A DNA stretch of 44,010 bases from Lysobacterales bacterium (lineage in GTDB: Bacteria > Pseudomonadota > Gammaproteobacteria > Xanthomonadales > SZUA-36), in NCBI GenBank assembly GCA_013001885.1, contig JABDLD010000042.1:1-44010 (forward strand). Direction: 5' to 3'. This document shows, in pieces, positions 7,281 to 16,657 of the stretch. The translations under genes and the position numbers were made by a program. Numbering within the stretch: position 1 is the first letter of the stretch; each line of letters begins with the position of its first letter. The notes below the pieces were generated by a model that saw only the letters and a list, made by a program, of their open reading frames with translations, searched no databases and had not been told where the DNA came from.

Positions 7281-8604
7281 ATCGCTGACCAAGCGCATTA
7301 TCACGCTGTCCGTTTTCTGGATCGTGATCGCACTGGTGTTCACTGGCGTCCTGATGGGACAATTTTACCGGGAGCACACCCAGGGTCACTATGACGACCA
7401 TGTATTTACTCACGTCGAAGAATTGGTTGCGGCGGTTGAAACACTTCCAAATGGAAAGTTGGTACTGTCAAGGGAGCCAACTGACCCTCGTTTTCACCGG
7501 ATCAATTCAGGTTGGTACTGGGAGATCCTCAGTGTAGATAAATCCCTGTACAGTTCGCCTTCGCTGGGTACCAACCTCCTGGACCTGAGCAACACGGAGG
7601 TCACTGAAAGCCATGAAGTGCAAATCCTGGAAGGCCCCGGCGGGCATCATTTAAGAGCGCAGGTGATAAACGTCGCCTATCCCCACGAAGCTGGCGCCTT
7701 GACCATTGTTGCAACCGCGCCAGAAATGGCCATAACGGATGACGTGAAGGAGTTTTATTTACATATCGCCACCAGTTTTCTCGTGCTTGGCATCGGACTG
7801 TCTGTCGCCGTAGTCATGCAGGTCCGGCTTGCGCTGAGACCTCTCAACGCGATTCAGTCCGGGATCAGCGACATCAAGGCCGGCAAAACCGAGCGCCTGC
7901 CGCGTGAATTTCCCAGCGACGTGCAACCGCTGGTCGATGAACTGAACTACCTGCTCGACCATAACGAAACCTTGTTGAAACGAGCCCGCAACCAACTCGG
8001 CGACCTGGCGCATTCGGTCAAGAACCCGCTCACGGTGATCCGCAACGAGGCTCGAACGCTTTCCGGTAAACAGGGGCAGTTGATTCTCGACCAGTCCCAT
8101 GTGATGGCCAACAGCATTGACCATTACCTGTCGCGCGCCAGGATCTACGGCAAGCAGGACGCTATCGGCTATCGCACCAGCGTGCGGTCGGTTATCGATG
8201 ATCTGAGCTTTGCGGTCGAGCACATACACAAGGACCGAAAAATCGGAATCGAACTTCTCTGCATTGAAGACAAATGGTTTCGGGGCGAATCCCAGGACCT
8301 CGAGGAAATGGCCGGCAACCTGATCGATAATGCGTTCAAGTGGGCCAAAACGAGGGTGGTCGTCAGCTGCAGCAGCGATCACCAGAACCTGGCGCTGATC
8401 ATAGAAGACGATGGTCCGGGAATCGATGAACAGGAGATCGAAACGATCACCCGGCGCGGCAAAAGACTGGATGAGACCACCCCGGGCCACGGGCAGGGAT
8501 TGGGCATCACCGAGGATATCGCCAACCTCTATGGCGGCGAACTGAAGCTGGGACGGAGTGATTTGGGCGGTCTGAAGGCGACGCTGATTCTGCCGGCGGC
8601 CTGA
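7273..8604 (+). CDS. PhoQ-like sensor histidine kinase
   Basis: 443 aa from ATG 7273, which overlaps the regulator stop (ATGCATAA); a TTG at 7243 would add 10 residues and is less likely. Transmembrane helix 1 is about 9-29, the periplasmic sensor about 30-160, helix 2 about 163-183, then a HAMP linker. The phospho-acceptor is H247 in GDLAHSVKNPLTVIRNEA, a PhoQ-like H-box. ATP-binding boxes: N-box NLIDNAFKWAK (349-359), G1 EDDGPGID (378-385), G2 PGHGQGLGI (404-412). RGKRLDETTPGHGQGLG is close to the corresponding stretch in PhoQ. The sensor region (30-160) has few clustered acidic residues, so the Mg2+-sensing patch of enteric PhoQ is not obvious and the signal is unknown. Confidence 0.9.
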   Translation: MHKSLTKRIITLSVFWIVIALVFTGVLMGQFYREHTQGHYDDHVFTHVEELVAAVETLPNGKLVLSREPTDPRFHRINSGWYWEILSVDKSLYSSPSLGTNLLDLSNTEVTESHEVQILEGPGGHHLRAQVINVAYPHEAGALTIVATAPEMAITDDVKEFYLHIATSFLVLGIGLSVAVVMQVRLALRPLNAIQSGISDIKAGKTERLPREFPSDVQPLVDELNYLLDHNETLLKRARNQLGDLAHSVKNPLTVIRNEARTLSGKQGQLILDQSHVMANSIDHYLSRARIYGKQDAIGYRTSVRSVIDDLSFAVEHIHKDRKIGIELLCIEDKWFRGESQDLEEMAGNLIDNAFKWAKTRVVVSCSSDHQNLALIIEDDGPGIDEQEIETITRRGKRLDETTPGHGQGLGITEDIANLYGGELKLGRSDLGGLKATLILPAA

Positions 8605-8605
8605 A

Positions 8606-8632
8606 CCCATCGCGAATAAATTCGCTCCTACA
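8606..8632 (-). repeat. REP-like element (GTAGGAGCGAATTTATTCGCGA type)
   Basis: On the minus strand TAGGAGCGAATTTATTCGCG has the stem GCGAAT-TT-ATTCGC (8612-8625) and the GTAGGAGCG head typical of Pseudomonas-type REP sequences. It lies exactly between two convergent genes, and the TAG of its head is the stop codon of nadA. It may also act as a bidirectional transcript end. Only one copy is seen in the window. Confidence 0.7.
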
Positions 8633-9677
8633 GGCTCTTTTTGAAATCCAGCATCCGCTGTAGCGGCAGCATCGCGCGCTTGCCCAGTTCCTCGTCCACG
8701 AACACTTCGTTGTCCGGCCGGTCGAAAACCTGTGCCAGGGACTCCAGTTCATTCATGGCCATCCAGGGGCAATTCGCACAACTGTAGCAGGTGGCGCCCT
8801 TGCCGGCGGTCGGAGCGATGATGAGTTCCTTGTCCGGAACTGCTTTTTGCATCGTGTGGAATATGCCCTGGTCGGTGGCCACGATGAAGGTCGGATTGTC
8901 CATTTCAACCGCGGCCTGGATGATCTGGCTGGTCGAGCCCACGCGATCGGCGAGTTCGATCACCGGGGCCGGAGATTCCGGGTGCACCAGGACCGCGGCT
9001 TCTGGATGCTCTTCCATCAGGTGGCGCACGCCGTCAGCCTTGAATTCCTCGTGCACGATGCAGGCGCCGTCCCAGATCAGCACGTCAGCTCCGGTTACAC
9101 TTTGGATGTAATCGCCCAGGTGGCGGTCGGGCGCGAACAGGATTTTTTCGCCTTTTTCATGCAGGTGGGACACCACGTCTTTCGCGATGCTGGAGGTTAC
9201 CACCCAGTCGGCCCGGGCCTTTACGGCCGCTGAGGTATTGGCATACACCACCACGGTCCGGTCCGGGTTGGCGTCGCAGAATTCTGAAAACTCATCGATC
9301 GGACAGCCGATGTCCAGCGAGCAGGTCGCCTCCAGCGTCGGCATCAGCACGCGTTTATGCGGCGTCAGGATCTTGGCCGTCTCGCCCATGAACTTGACGC
9401 CGGCCACCACCAGCGTCTGCGCCTCGTGGTCCTTTCCGAAACGGGCCATTTCGAGTGAATCACTGACTATCCCGCCGGTTTCCTCCGCCAGGTCCTGGAC
9501 CGCGTCCTGCGTGTAGTAATGGGCGACCAGTACCGCATTTTCCTGCACGATGCGTTCGCGGATTTGCTGCATCAGGAACTGTTCGCGCTGCGCCGAAAGT
9601 TTTTGCTCTTGTTGATGCGCCAGGTGGTCCTTAACCATCTCCCGGATTTCAAGCAGGTGTTCAGAGGCAATACTCAT
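8628..9677 (-). CDS. nadA: Quinolinate synthase NadA
   Basis: 349 aa, similar in length to E. coli NadA. Condenses iminoaspartate with dihydroxyacetone phosphate to quinolinate in NAD synthesis, in the cytoplasm, with a 4Fe-4S cluster. Motifs: [69 protein letters not shown], and near the C-terminus [15 protein letters not shown]. The three cluster cysteines correspond to C119, C206 and C303. It is the last gene of a minus run after a WS/DGAT gene and a nitroreductase, 17 bp behind the latter. No aspartate oxidase (NadB) gene is in the window. The stop codon lies in a REP element. Confidence 0.97.
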   Translation of the reverse strand: MSIASEHLLEIREMVKDHLAHQQEQKLSAQREQFLMQQIRERIVQENAVLVAHYYTQDAVQDLAEETGGIVSDSLEMARFGKDHEAQTLVVAGVKFMGETAKILTPHKRVLMPTLEATCSLDIGCPIDEFSEFCDANPDRTVVVYANTSAAVKARADWVVTSSIAKDVVSHLHEKGEKILFAPDRHLGDYIQSVTGADVLIWDGACIVHEEFKADGVRHLMEEHPEAAVLVHPESPAPVIELADRVGSTSQIIQAAVEMDNPTFIVATDQGIFHTMQKAVPDKELIIAPTAGKGATCYSCANCPWMAMNELESLAQVFDRPDNEVFVDEELGKRAMLPLQRMLDFKKSL

Positions 9678-9694
9678 GGCTCAAAGATAGGGGT

Positions 9695-10372
9695 TCAGTC
9701 CCGCTCGCACAAGAAGCGGGTGAAATCCTCCACCGGCGCCCGCTCGGTGCGCCACTGGTTGATGGGGTGGTCCATGTCCGCGTAACCGACCGCCATGCCG
9801 CAATAAAACAGCTGCTCATCCGGCAGGCCGATGAAATCGGCGATGGTTCCGTGGAATGCCGACCACGATTCCTGCGGGCAGGTCGCCAGGCCCTCTTCCA
9901 CCGCCAGCAGCATGACGGTCTGCATGAACATGCCCAGATGCGCCCACTGGTTGCGGCCCATTTTCCGGTCGATGCTGAAGAACAAAACCGTCGGCGCGCC
10001 GAAAGCCCGCAGGTTTTTGGCGAACTGCAAAAATCGCGCCGTTTTGTCCTCGCGGGGAATACCGAGCGAGGCGTACAGGTCCTCGCCGCATTTGAAGCGG
10101 CGCGAACGGTAAGGCTCCTGCAGATCCGGTGGGTAGACGTTGTACTCGGACGTTTCCCCGCGCGGCAGCGTCGCGGCCCGTTTCCGAATCAGGCCCTGCA
10201 GTTCCGCGAGCGGCTGCCCGGCAACCACGCAGACATGCCAGGGCTGGAGGTTTCCGCCCGAGGGGGTGCGCCGGGCGCGGTCCAGGATGCCTCGGATCTG
10301 TTCAATGGAGACTTTCCTGTCGAGGAATGCCCGCGCGGAAAACCGCCGTTCTACTGCTTCATTTACATTCAC
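9695..10372 (-). CDS. Nitroreductase family protein
   Basis: 225 aa, a FMN-dependent NAD(P)H oxidoreductase of the nitroreductase fold. N-terminal VERRFSARAFLDRKV is the FMN-phosphate-binding RRSxRxF element, followed by RTPSGGNLQPWHV (residues about 36-48), a hallmark of the family. The central GRNQWAHLGMFMQTVMLLAVEEGLATCPQ helix and the GMAVGYAD near the C-terminus complete the FMN site. The mid-region YRSRRFKCGEDLYASLGI is typical of the subgroup similar to PnbA-type enzymes. Substrate unknown; nitroaromatics or quinones are usual. It lies 10 bp after the acyltransferase gene and 17 bp before nadA, so co-transcription is likely. Confidence 0.88.
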   Translation of the reverse strand: MNVNEAVERRFSARAFLDRKVSIEQIRGILDRARRTPSGGNLQPWHVCVVAGQPLAELQGLIRKRAATLPRGETSEYNVYPPDLQEPYRSRRFKCGEDLYASLGIPREDKTARFLQFAKNLRAFGAPTVLFFSIDRKMGRNQWAHLGMFMQTVMLLAVEEGLATCPQESWSAFHGTIADFIGLPDEQLFYCGMAVGYADMDHPINQWRTERAPVEDFTRFLCERD

Positions 10373-10382
10373 GGCTCACGCC

Positions 10383-11771
10383 TCACTGGTCAACAGAAAC
10401 GCCGGTCGCATCGGCCAGGTCATGGAAAGCGTCCTCAAGATAGGTGGTCAGAATGTCCAGGTCGGGTACGGCTGTGCGACCTGCGATCAGGCCAAAAAAC
10501 AGTGTCCCGTGATAACTGCAGACGGTCACATTCAGGGCCGTCATCGGAGGCAGCGTGCTGACCGGATAAAGACCGATTTCTTCCGCGCCGCGGAAGAAAT
10601 ACTTTTCCCGCGGTCCCGGGACATTGGAAATTACCAGGTTTTCCACCGGGCGAAACAGCCGGTGCAATCCCAGCATCTCCTCGGCCAGCGAGACCAGGGC
10701 CACCATCAGAGCGTAATACTGAACCGCATCACGGGGAACTCCGGAGTAGACCTCCCGCGCGGAAATGATCGATTCACGCACTTCGTGGAATGAGTCAATC
10801 GGATCGGCGTGATTGGAAGCAAGCTTGACCTGAAGCAGGGTCACCAGGTTGCCGTCGCCTTCATCCTCCGAGGTTCGGATGTTGACCGGCATGTAGGCCA
10901 CCAGCGGGCCGTCCGGCGTATCCTCGTGCGAATCGAAGTAGCGGCTGATGGCGACGTCGCACATCGTCATCAGAACGTCGTTGATGCTTCCTCCCAGGGT
11001 TTTTCCAATCGCCTTGACAGAGGCGAGCGGAAAAGACGCGATCGAAATTTTCCGTGCTGCTCCGGGCGTGACGTTGATGGTTGTTTTAGGCGCGGAGAAC
11101 GGCAACGCAATGCTCGAATCGCCGTCGAGGAAACGGCGCTGCAGAATCTTCGCGCTCAGCGTGGCGACCCCGAGCGCGGTCTTCACTCCGCCGCCCAGCA
11201 GTTTGACCCCGTTGAACAACATCTCCCGGTAACTGATCCCGGATTCTTCCCGGTCGCCCGAATTCTCCTCATGCGCCCAGATCGGGGGCGTATCCAGCTG
11301 GTCGGCTGAAGTTGCCCCGCAGTCCCCCAGCCAGCGCCCGATGGTGATGCCGTCGGCCAGCGCGTGATGAATCTTGATGTAAAAAGCGAAGCGGCGATCG
11401 GACAGCCCCTCGATCAGGTGGAATTCCCACAACGGCCGGTCGCGGTCCAGCAGGTTGGCGTGCATCCGCGCCACCACGTCGAGCATCTGACTGTCGCTGC
11501 CCGGACTGGGCAGGACCGTGTGGCGCACGTGGTAGTCAATTTCCAGGTGCCGGTCAGGTTCCAACTCGTACAATGGCCCCGGGTTGTCCTTCAGTTTCTG
11601 GTTGAATGGAAAACACGGCGGCCACTGCTTCATTTCATCGAGCATCGACCGCAGCCAGGCTTTACCCTTACCATTTGGCAGGCGGAACACGAGCAACGCG
11701 GCCACGTGCTTCGGGCTATGGTGCGATTCCGTCAGCAGGAAGCCGCCATCGATGAGGGAGAGCCGAGTCAT
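10383..11771 (-). CDS. WS/DGAT acyltransferase (wax ester synthase/diacylglycerol acyltransferase)
   Basis: 462 aa from ATG 11771; a TTG two codons earlier is possible. Transfers acyl groups from acyl-CoA to fatty alcohols or diacylglycerol to make storage wax esters or triacylglycerol. The active-site HHxxxDG is present as HHALADG (residues about 135-141). SLIDGGFLLTES near the N-terminus and PLWEFHLIEGL before the active site are family-typical. The C-terminal half has GGSINDVLMTMCDVAISRY and NLVISNVPGPREKYFFRGAE, the conserved ND and NVPGP motifs. It is the first gene of a minus run with a nitroreductase and nadA. Upstream lies a 411-bp gap with two structured repeats. Whether wax ester or triacylglycerol is the product cannot be read from sequence. 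Confidence 0.93.
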   Translation of the reverse strand: MTRLSLIDGGFLLTESHHSPKHVAALLVFRLPNGKGKAWLRSMLDEMKQWPPCFPFNQKLKDNPGPLYELEPDRHLEIDYHVRHTVLPSPGSDSQMLDVVARMHANLLDRDRPLWEFHLIEGLSDRRFAFYIKIHHALADGITIGRWLGDCGATSADQLDTPPIWAHEENSGDREESGISYREMLFNGVKLLGGGVKTALGVATLSAKILQRRFLDGDSSIALPFSAPKTTINVTPGAARKISIASFPLASVKAIGKTLGGSINDVLMTMCDVAISRYFDSHEDTPDGPLVAYMPVNIRTSEDEGDGNLVTLLQVKLASNHADPIDSFHEVRESIISAREVYSGVPRDAVQYYALMVALVSLAEEMLGLHRLFRPVENLVISNVPGPREKYFFRGAEEIGLYPVSTLPPMTALNVTVCSYHGTLFFGLIAGRTAVPDLDILTTYLEDAFHDLADATGVSVDQ

Positions 11772-11898
11772 AATCAAACACGTCCGGAGCTGTGATCTCT
11801 TCTGAATCTAACGGTCACCTGCGATAAATGCAAAGACCCAGGTCACCCGTTACGAATTCCGACCCCCCCTCCCCAACCGCCATTCACTCCATAGGGGC

Positions 11899-11993
11899 GG
11901 TCGGACACCTGGCTGCAGGACACGCTCAAGACATCCCTGTGCGCTCATCGGCTGTTCCCGACAGCCGATGGTCCCGCAACCAGATGTCCGACC
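11899..11993 (-). repeat. Structured repeat element, copy A
   Basis: Read on the minus strand: a basal stem of 23 bp formed by 11971-11993 with 11899-11921 (three G-U, no mismatch), then CCA, then an 8-bp hairpin TCGGCTGT/ACAGCCGA (11961-11968 with 11948-11955) with loop CGGGA, then a conserved 34-nt segment (11913-11946) that starts GAGCGCACAGGGATGTCT and ends in the basal stem. The same order is found in copy B on the other strand. It lies between hppD and the WS/DGAT gene; no ORF of note is in the 411-bp gap. Confidence 0.75.
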
Positions 11994-12035
11994 ACTCTTT
12001 GACGATCGCAGTAAATGTTGATTGCCAGGCGTCCA

Positions 12036-12140
12036 GGAGGTGGCGGCCTGTCCCCTCCGGGACCATAACACGCCGGGAGCGTGTTACGAGCGAACAGGGA
12101 CGTCTCGAGCGTGTCCTGGAGGGGACAGGTCGGCGCCTCT
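12036..12140 (+). repeat. Structured repeat element, copy B
   Basis: Basal stem: 12044-12063 pairs with 12113-12132 (20 bp, two G-U), extended after one mismatch by 12036-12042 with 12134-12140. Then CCA, an 8-bp hairpin TAACACGC/GCGTGTTA (12066-12073 with 12079-12086) with the same loop CGGGA, and a 34-nt segment (12088-12121) matching copy A at 30 of 34 positions. Stem sequences differ from copy A while pairing is kept, so the structure appears selected. It ends 42 bp after the hppD stop codon. Confidence 0.75.
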
Positions 12141-12182
12141 CCCGGCACCATAGCGGGTGGGGAGCATGGGTCGGAACAGCAC

Positions 12183-13256
12183 TTATTCCTTGATGATGCC
12201 CCGGCGGACCTGGTCGCGCTCGATCGATTTGAACAGGGCCGTGAAGTTGCCTTCGCCGAATCCCTCATCTTTCTTGCGCTGGATAAATTCGAAGAACACG
12301 GGGCCGATCATCGTTTCGGAAAAGATCTGCAACAACAGCCGGGGATCACCGTCCTCGGTAGAACCATCGAGCAAAATACCCCGCTTCTGCAATTCCGCCA
12401 CCGGCTCACCGTGGTCCGGCAGACGCTCGTCCAGCATCTCGTAGTAAGTTTCGGGCGGCGGCGTCATGAACGGCATGCCGTTGGCCTTGAGCTTGTCCCA
12501 GCAGCCGATCAGGTCGTCGCAGATCAGCGCGATGTGCTGAATACCTTCGCCGTTGTACTGCATCAGGAACTCTTCGATCTGCCCAGAGCCCTGGGTCGCT
12601 TCCTCGTTCAGCGGAATCCGGATCTTGCCGTCGGGCGCAGTCATCGCCTTGGATAACAGCCCCGTGTATTCGCCCTTGATATCGAAGTAGCGGATTTCGC
12701 GGAAGTTGAACAGGCGCTCGTAGAAGTTAGCCCAGTATTCCATGCGGCCGCGGTAAACATTGTGCGTCAGATGGTCGATCAGCTGGAAACCGCAACCCTC
12801 GGGATGGCGGTCCACGCCCTCGTGGAAGGTGAAATCGATGTCGTAGATGCTCTCGCCGTCTTCATAACGGTCGATCAGGTACAGCGGGGCGCCGCCGATG
12901 CCCTTGATCGCCGGCAGGCGCAATTCCATCGGCCCGGCCGGGATGTCGATCGGCTGTGCGCCTTTCTCCAGCGCCATGTGGTAGGCCTTGTGCGAATCCG
13001 CCACGCGGAAGGCCATGCCACAGGCACAGGGGCCGTGCTCCTCGGCAAAATAGGAAACGTAGTTTCCGCGCTCGTTGTTGATGATGAAATTGATGCCGCC
13101 CTGGCGCCACAGGGTCACTTCCTTGGAACGGTGCTTGGCGACCTCGGAAAAACCCATCATCGTGAACAGGGGTTCCAGCACACCAGGGTTGGGCGAGGCG
13201 AACTCAACGAATTCAAAACCGTCCAGACCCATTGGGTTTTCATACAAATCTGTCAT
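12183..13256 (-). CDS. hppD: 4-hydroxyphenylpyruvate dioxygenase
   Basis: 357 aa, the usual length for bacterial enzymes. Converts 4-hydroxyphenylpyruvate to homogentisate in tyrosine degradation; cytoplasmic, Fe(II)-dependent, two vicinal-oxygen-chelate domains. Iron ligands are visible: H162 in IDHLTHNV, H241 in GIQHIA and E323 in [19 protein letters not shown] and the C-terminal [18 protein letters not shown] are hallmarks. CTGGAGAGACAG precedes the ATG. It is 34 bp downstream of the tyrosine phenol-lyase gene on the same strand, so both are probably one transcript. Homogentisate dioxygenase and fumarylacetoacetase, the next steps, are not in the window. Confidence 0.96.
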   Translation of the reverse strand: MTDLYENPMGLDGFEFVEFASPNPGVLEPLFTMMGFSEVAKHRSKEVTLWRQGGINFIINNERGNYVSYFAEEHGPCACGMAFRVADSHKAYHMALEKGAQPIDIPAGPMELRLPAIKGIGGAPLYLIDRYEDGESIYDIDFTFHEGVDRHPEGCGFQLIDHLTHNVYRGRMEYWANFYERLFNFREIRYFDIKGEYTGLLSKAMTAPDGKIRIPLNEEATQGSGQIEEFLMQYNGEGIQHIALICDDLIGCWDKLKANGMPFMTPPPETYYEMLDERLPDHGEPVAELQKRGILLDGSTEDGDPRLLLQIFSETMIGPVFFEFIQRKKDEGFGEGNFTALFKSIERDQVRRGIIKE

Positions 13257-13290
13257 CTGTCTCTCCAGTTATCTCTTTTTATTTTAGTAC

Positions 13291-14754
<1,464 letters not shown>

Positions 14755-14760
14755 TTATGC

Positions 14761-14789
14761 CTTATATTTAAAACATTCAACTCTATAAA
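14761..14789 (+). promoter_or_regulatory. Candidate promoter of the Lrp-type regulator
   Basis: CTTATA (14761-14766), 17-bp spacer, TATAAA (14784-14789), 24 bp before ATG 14813. The surrounding 60 bp are strongly AT-rich compared with neighbouring genes, as expected for an Lrp-bound divergent promoter region. Confidence 0.4.
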
Positions 14790-14812
14790 CAATTATTTTT
14801 GGAACATTTGTT

Positions 14813-15274
14813 ATGTCGCAACTCACCCGCTCAGACCGCCGACTGCTCGGTGCACTGCAACAAGACACGACGCTCAGCCAGATCGATCTCGCGGAAAAGT
14901 CCGGCAAATCCAGGACTTCGGTCTGGCGCCGCATCCGGGAACTCGAAGAATCCGGGCTGATCGGGGGAAAAGTTGCGCTGTTGAACCCGGACGAAATGGG
15001 TTTGCAGATTCATGTGCTGCTGTCAGTCAGCATGGTGAAACATTCGGACCGGACCCGGAAGGACTTCGAAGCACACGTGCAGACACTGCCGGAAGTGATG
15101 GAATGTTATTCCGTTTCGGGCGACCGGGACTATGTGCTGCTGATTCTTTCCCGCGATATGGAGTCTTACAACAGCTTCCTTAACGGCTCCATCCTGGACC
15201 ATCCCAGCGTGCATTCGGCCAGCTCCAGCTTTGCTCTGCGCCGGATCAAGTACACCACGGCGCTGCCGCTGTAG
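14813..15274 (+). CDS. Lrp/AsnC family transcriptional regulator
   Basis: 153 aa, the normal length. N-terminal winged helix-turn-helix: LTRSDRRLLGALQQDTTLSQIDLAEKSGKSRTSVWRRIRELEESGLI (residues 4-50). C-terminal ligand-binding RAM domain: VLLSVSM, PEVMECYSVSGDRDYVLLILSRDMESYNSFL, then VHSASSSFALRRIKYTTALPL, a typical end. Such regulators usually bind amino acids. The gene sits between two lyases acting on tyrosine (divergent, minus) and tryptophan (9 bp downstream, plus), so an aromatic amino acid is the likely effector (inference). Only GGAA is seen as a weak ribosome site. Confidence 0.93.
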   Translation: MSQLTRSDRRLLGALQQDTTLSQIDLAEKSGKSRTSVWRRIRELEESGLIGGKVALLNPDEMGLQIHVLLSVSMVKHSDRTRKDFEAHVQTLPEVMECYSVSGDRDYVLLILSRDMESYNSFLNGSILDHPSVHSASSSFALRRIKYTTALPL

Positions 15275-15283
15275 AATGGCGCT

Positions 15284-16657
15284 ATGAAAACCATTATCGA
15301 ACCGTTCCGGATCAAGTCCGTCGAGCCTATCCGCATGACCACCCGCGACGAGCGGGAAAAATACATAAAAGATGCCTGGTACAACCTGTTCGCGCTGCAT
15401 TCAGATGACGTCCTGATTGATTTGCTGACCGATTCGGGCACCTCGAGCATGAGCGCCAGGCAGTGGGGCGCGATGATGACCGGCGACGAATCCTACGCGG
15501 GCAGCCCTTCTTTCTATCGCTTCAAGTCGGCCGTCGAGAACCTGATGCCTTTCAAGTACCTGATCCCGACCCACCAGGGGCGGGCTGCGGAAAGCATCCT
15601 TTTTACCGTGGTGGCAAAGGAATCGCAGTCGATTCCCAACAACACCCATTTCGACACCACTCGGGCCAATGTCGAGGCGCAGGGTGCCGCTGCGGTCGAC
15701 CTGGTGATCGAGGAAGGCAAGCACCCGGAACTGGAACACCCGTTCAAGGGCAACATGGATATCGCGGCGCTGGAACGATTTATCGAAGAAACCGGCGTCG
15801 AGAACATTCCGCTCTGCATGCTCACCGTGACCAACAATTCCGGTGGCGGACAGCCCGTGTCGATGCAAAATATCCGCCAGACCCGGGCGGTGTGCGACCG
15901 CTTCGGCCTGCCGCTGTTCATCGATGCCTGCCGATTCGCTGAAAACGCCTGGTTCATCAAGCTGCGGGAGCCCGGTTACAGCGACAAGCCGGTGATCGAG
16001 ATCGTGCGCGAAATGTTTTCCTACGCCGACGGCTGCACGATGAGCGCCAAGAAAGACGGTCTCGCCAACATCGGCGGCTGGCTGGCCATGAACAACGAGG
16101 ACTGGGCCGTCCAGTGCCGCAACCGCCTGATTCTGACAGAAGGTTTTTCAACGTACGGCGGCTTGTCGGGCCGGGACCTGGACGCAATCGCCGCCGGCCT
16201 GGAAGAAGTCGTCGACGAGGATTACCTGAATTACCGGATCGCATCCACGGCCTACGTTGCCCGGCACATTTCGGAGGCCGGCGTGCCGATCATGAAACCC
16301 GCGGGCGGCCACGCCGTGTATATCGACGCCCGCAGCTTTCTGCCTCATATCCCGCCGCTGCAGTACCCGGGCCAGTCGCTGGCGGTTGAACTGTACCTGG
16401 AAGGCGGCATCCGCGGCTGCGAAATCGGCACCGCCATGTTCGGTTTGCGGCCCGACGGCAAGGAAGAGCCCGCTCACATGGACCTGGTCCGGCTTGCGAT
16501 CCCCCGCCGCATGTACACACAGGCGCACATGGACTACGTGGTTGAAGTCGTGACCGGTGTCTATCGGAACCGCCACAAGCTGAAAGGCATGAAATTCGTC
16601 AGGCAACCGCCGGCGCTGCGGCATTTCACCGGCCGCTTCGGTTACGTTGAAGACTGA
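15284..16657 (+). CDS. tnaA: Tryptophanase-like beta-eliminating lyase
   Basis: 457 aa. PLP enzyme predicted to cleave L-tryptophan to indole, pyruvate and ammonia. The PLP lysine is K257 in [24 protein letters not shown] and PTHQGRAAE are family motifs. Where the TPL gene next door has T, R and F, this protein has D124 (HFDTTR), I381 (GCEIG) and H447 (LRHF), the residues found at the matching places in E. coli tryptophanase. Oddities: the His after FDTT, present in tryptophanase (TTQGH) and in TPL (TTRxH), is replaced (TTRAN), so substrate range may differ. The gene starts 9 bp after the regulator with no clear ribosome site, implying coupling, and overlaps the next gene by 11 bp. No TnaC leader or TnaB permease is seen. 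Confidence 0.8.
   Translation: MKTIIEPFRIKSVEPIRMTTRDEREKYIKDAWYNLFALHSDDVLIDLLTDSGTSSMSARQWGAMMTGDESYAGSPSFYRFKSAVENLMPFKYLIPTHQGRAAESILFTVVAKESQSIPNNTHFDTTRANVEAQGAAAVDLVIEEGKHPELEHPFKGNMDIAALERFIEETGVENIPLCMLTVTNNSGGGQPVSMQNIRQTRAVCDRFGLPLFIDACRFAENAWFIKLREPGYSDKPVIEIVREMFSYADGCTMSAKKDGLANIGGWLAMNNEDWAVQCRNRLILTEGFSTYGGLSGRDLDAIAAGLEEVVDEDYLNYRIASTAYVARHISEAGVPIMKPAGGHAVYIDARSFLPHIPPLQYPGQSLAVELYLEGGIRGCEIGTAMFGLRPDGKEEPAHMDLVRLAIPRRMYTQAHMDYVVEVVTGVYRNRHKLKGMKFVRQPPALRHFTGRFGYVED

Noticed and set aside
11899-12140. CRISPR-like or transposon-end interpretation of the inverted repeats
   Set aside because: Only two copies, inverted rather than direct, no spacers, no transposase and no target duplication visible; covarying stems fit a structured element better.
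13257-13290. T-rich stretch between the TPL and hppD genes as a terminator
   Set aside because: No stem precedes it on the transcribed (minus) strand, where it reads as an A-rich leader with a ribosome site.
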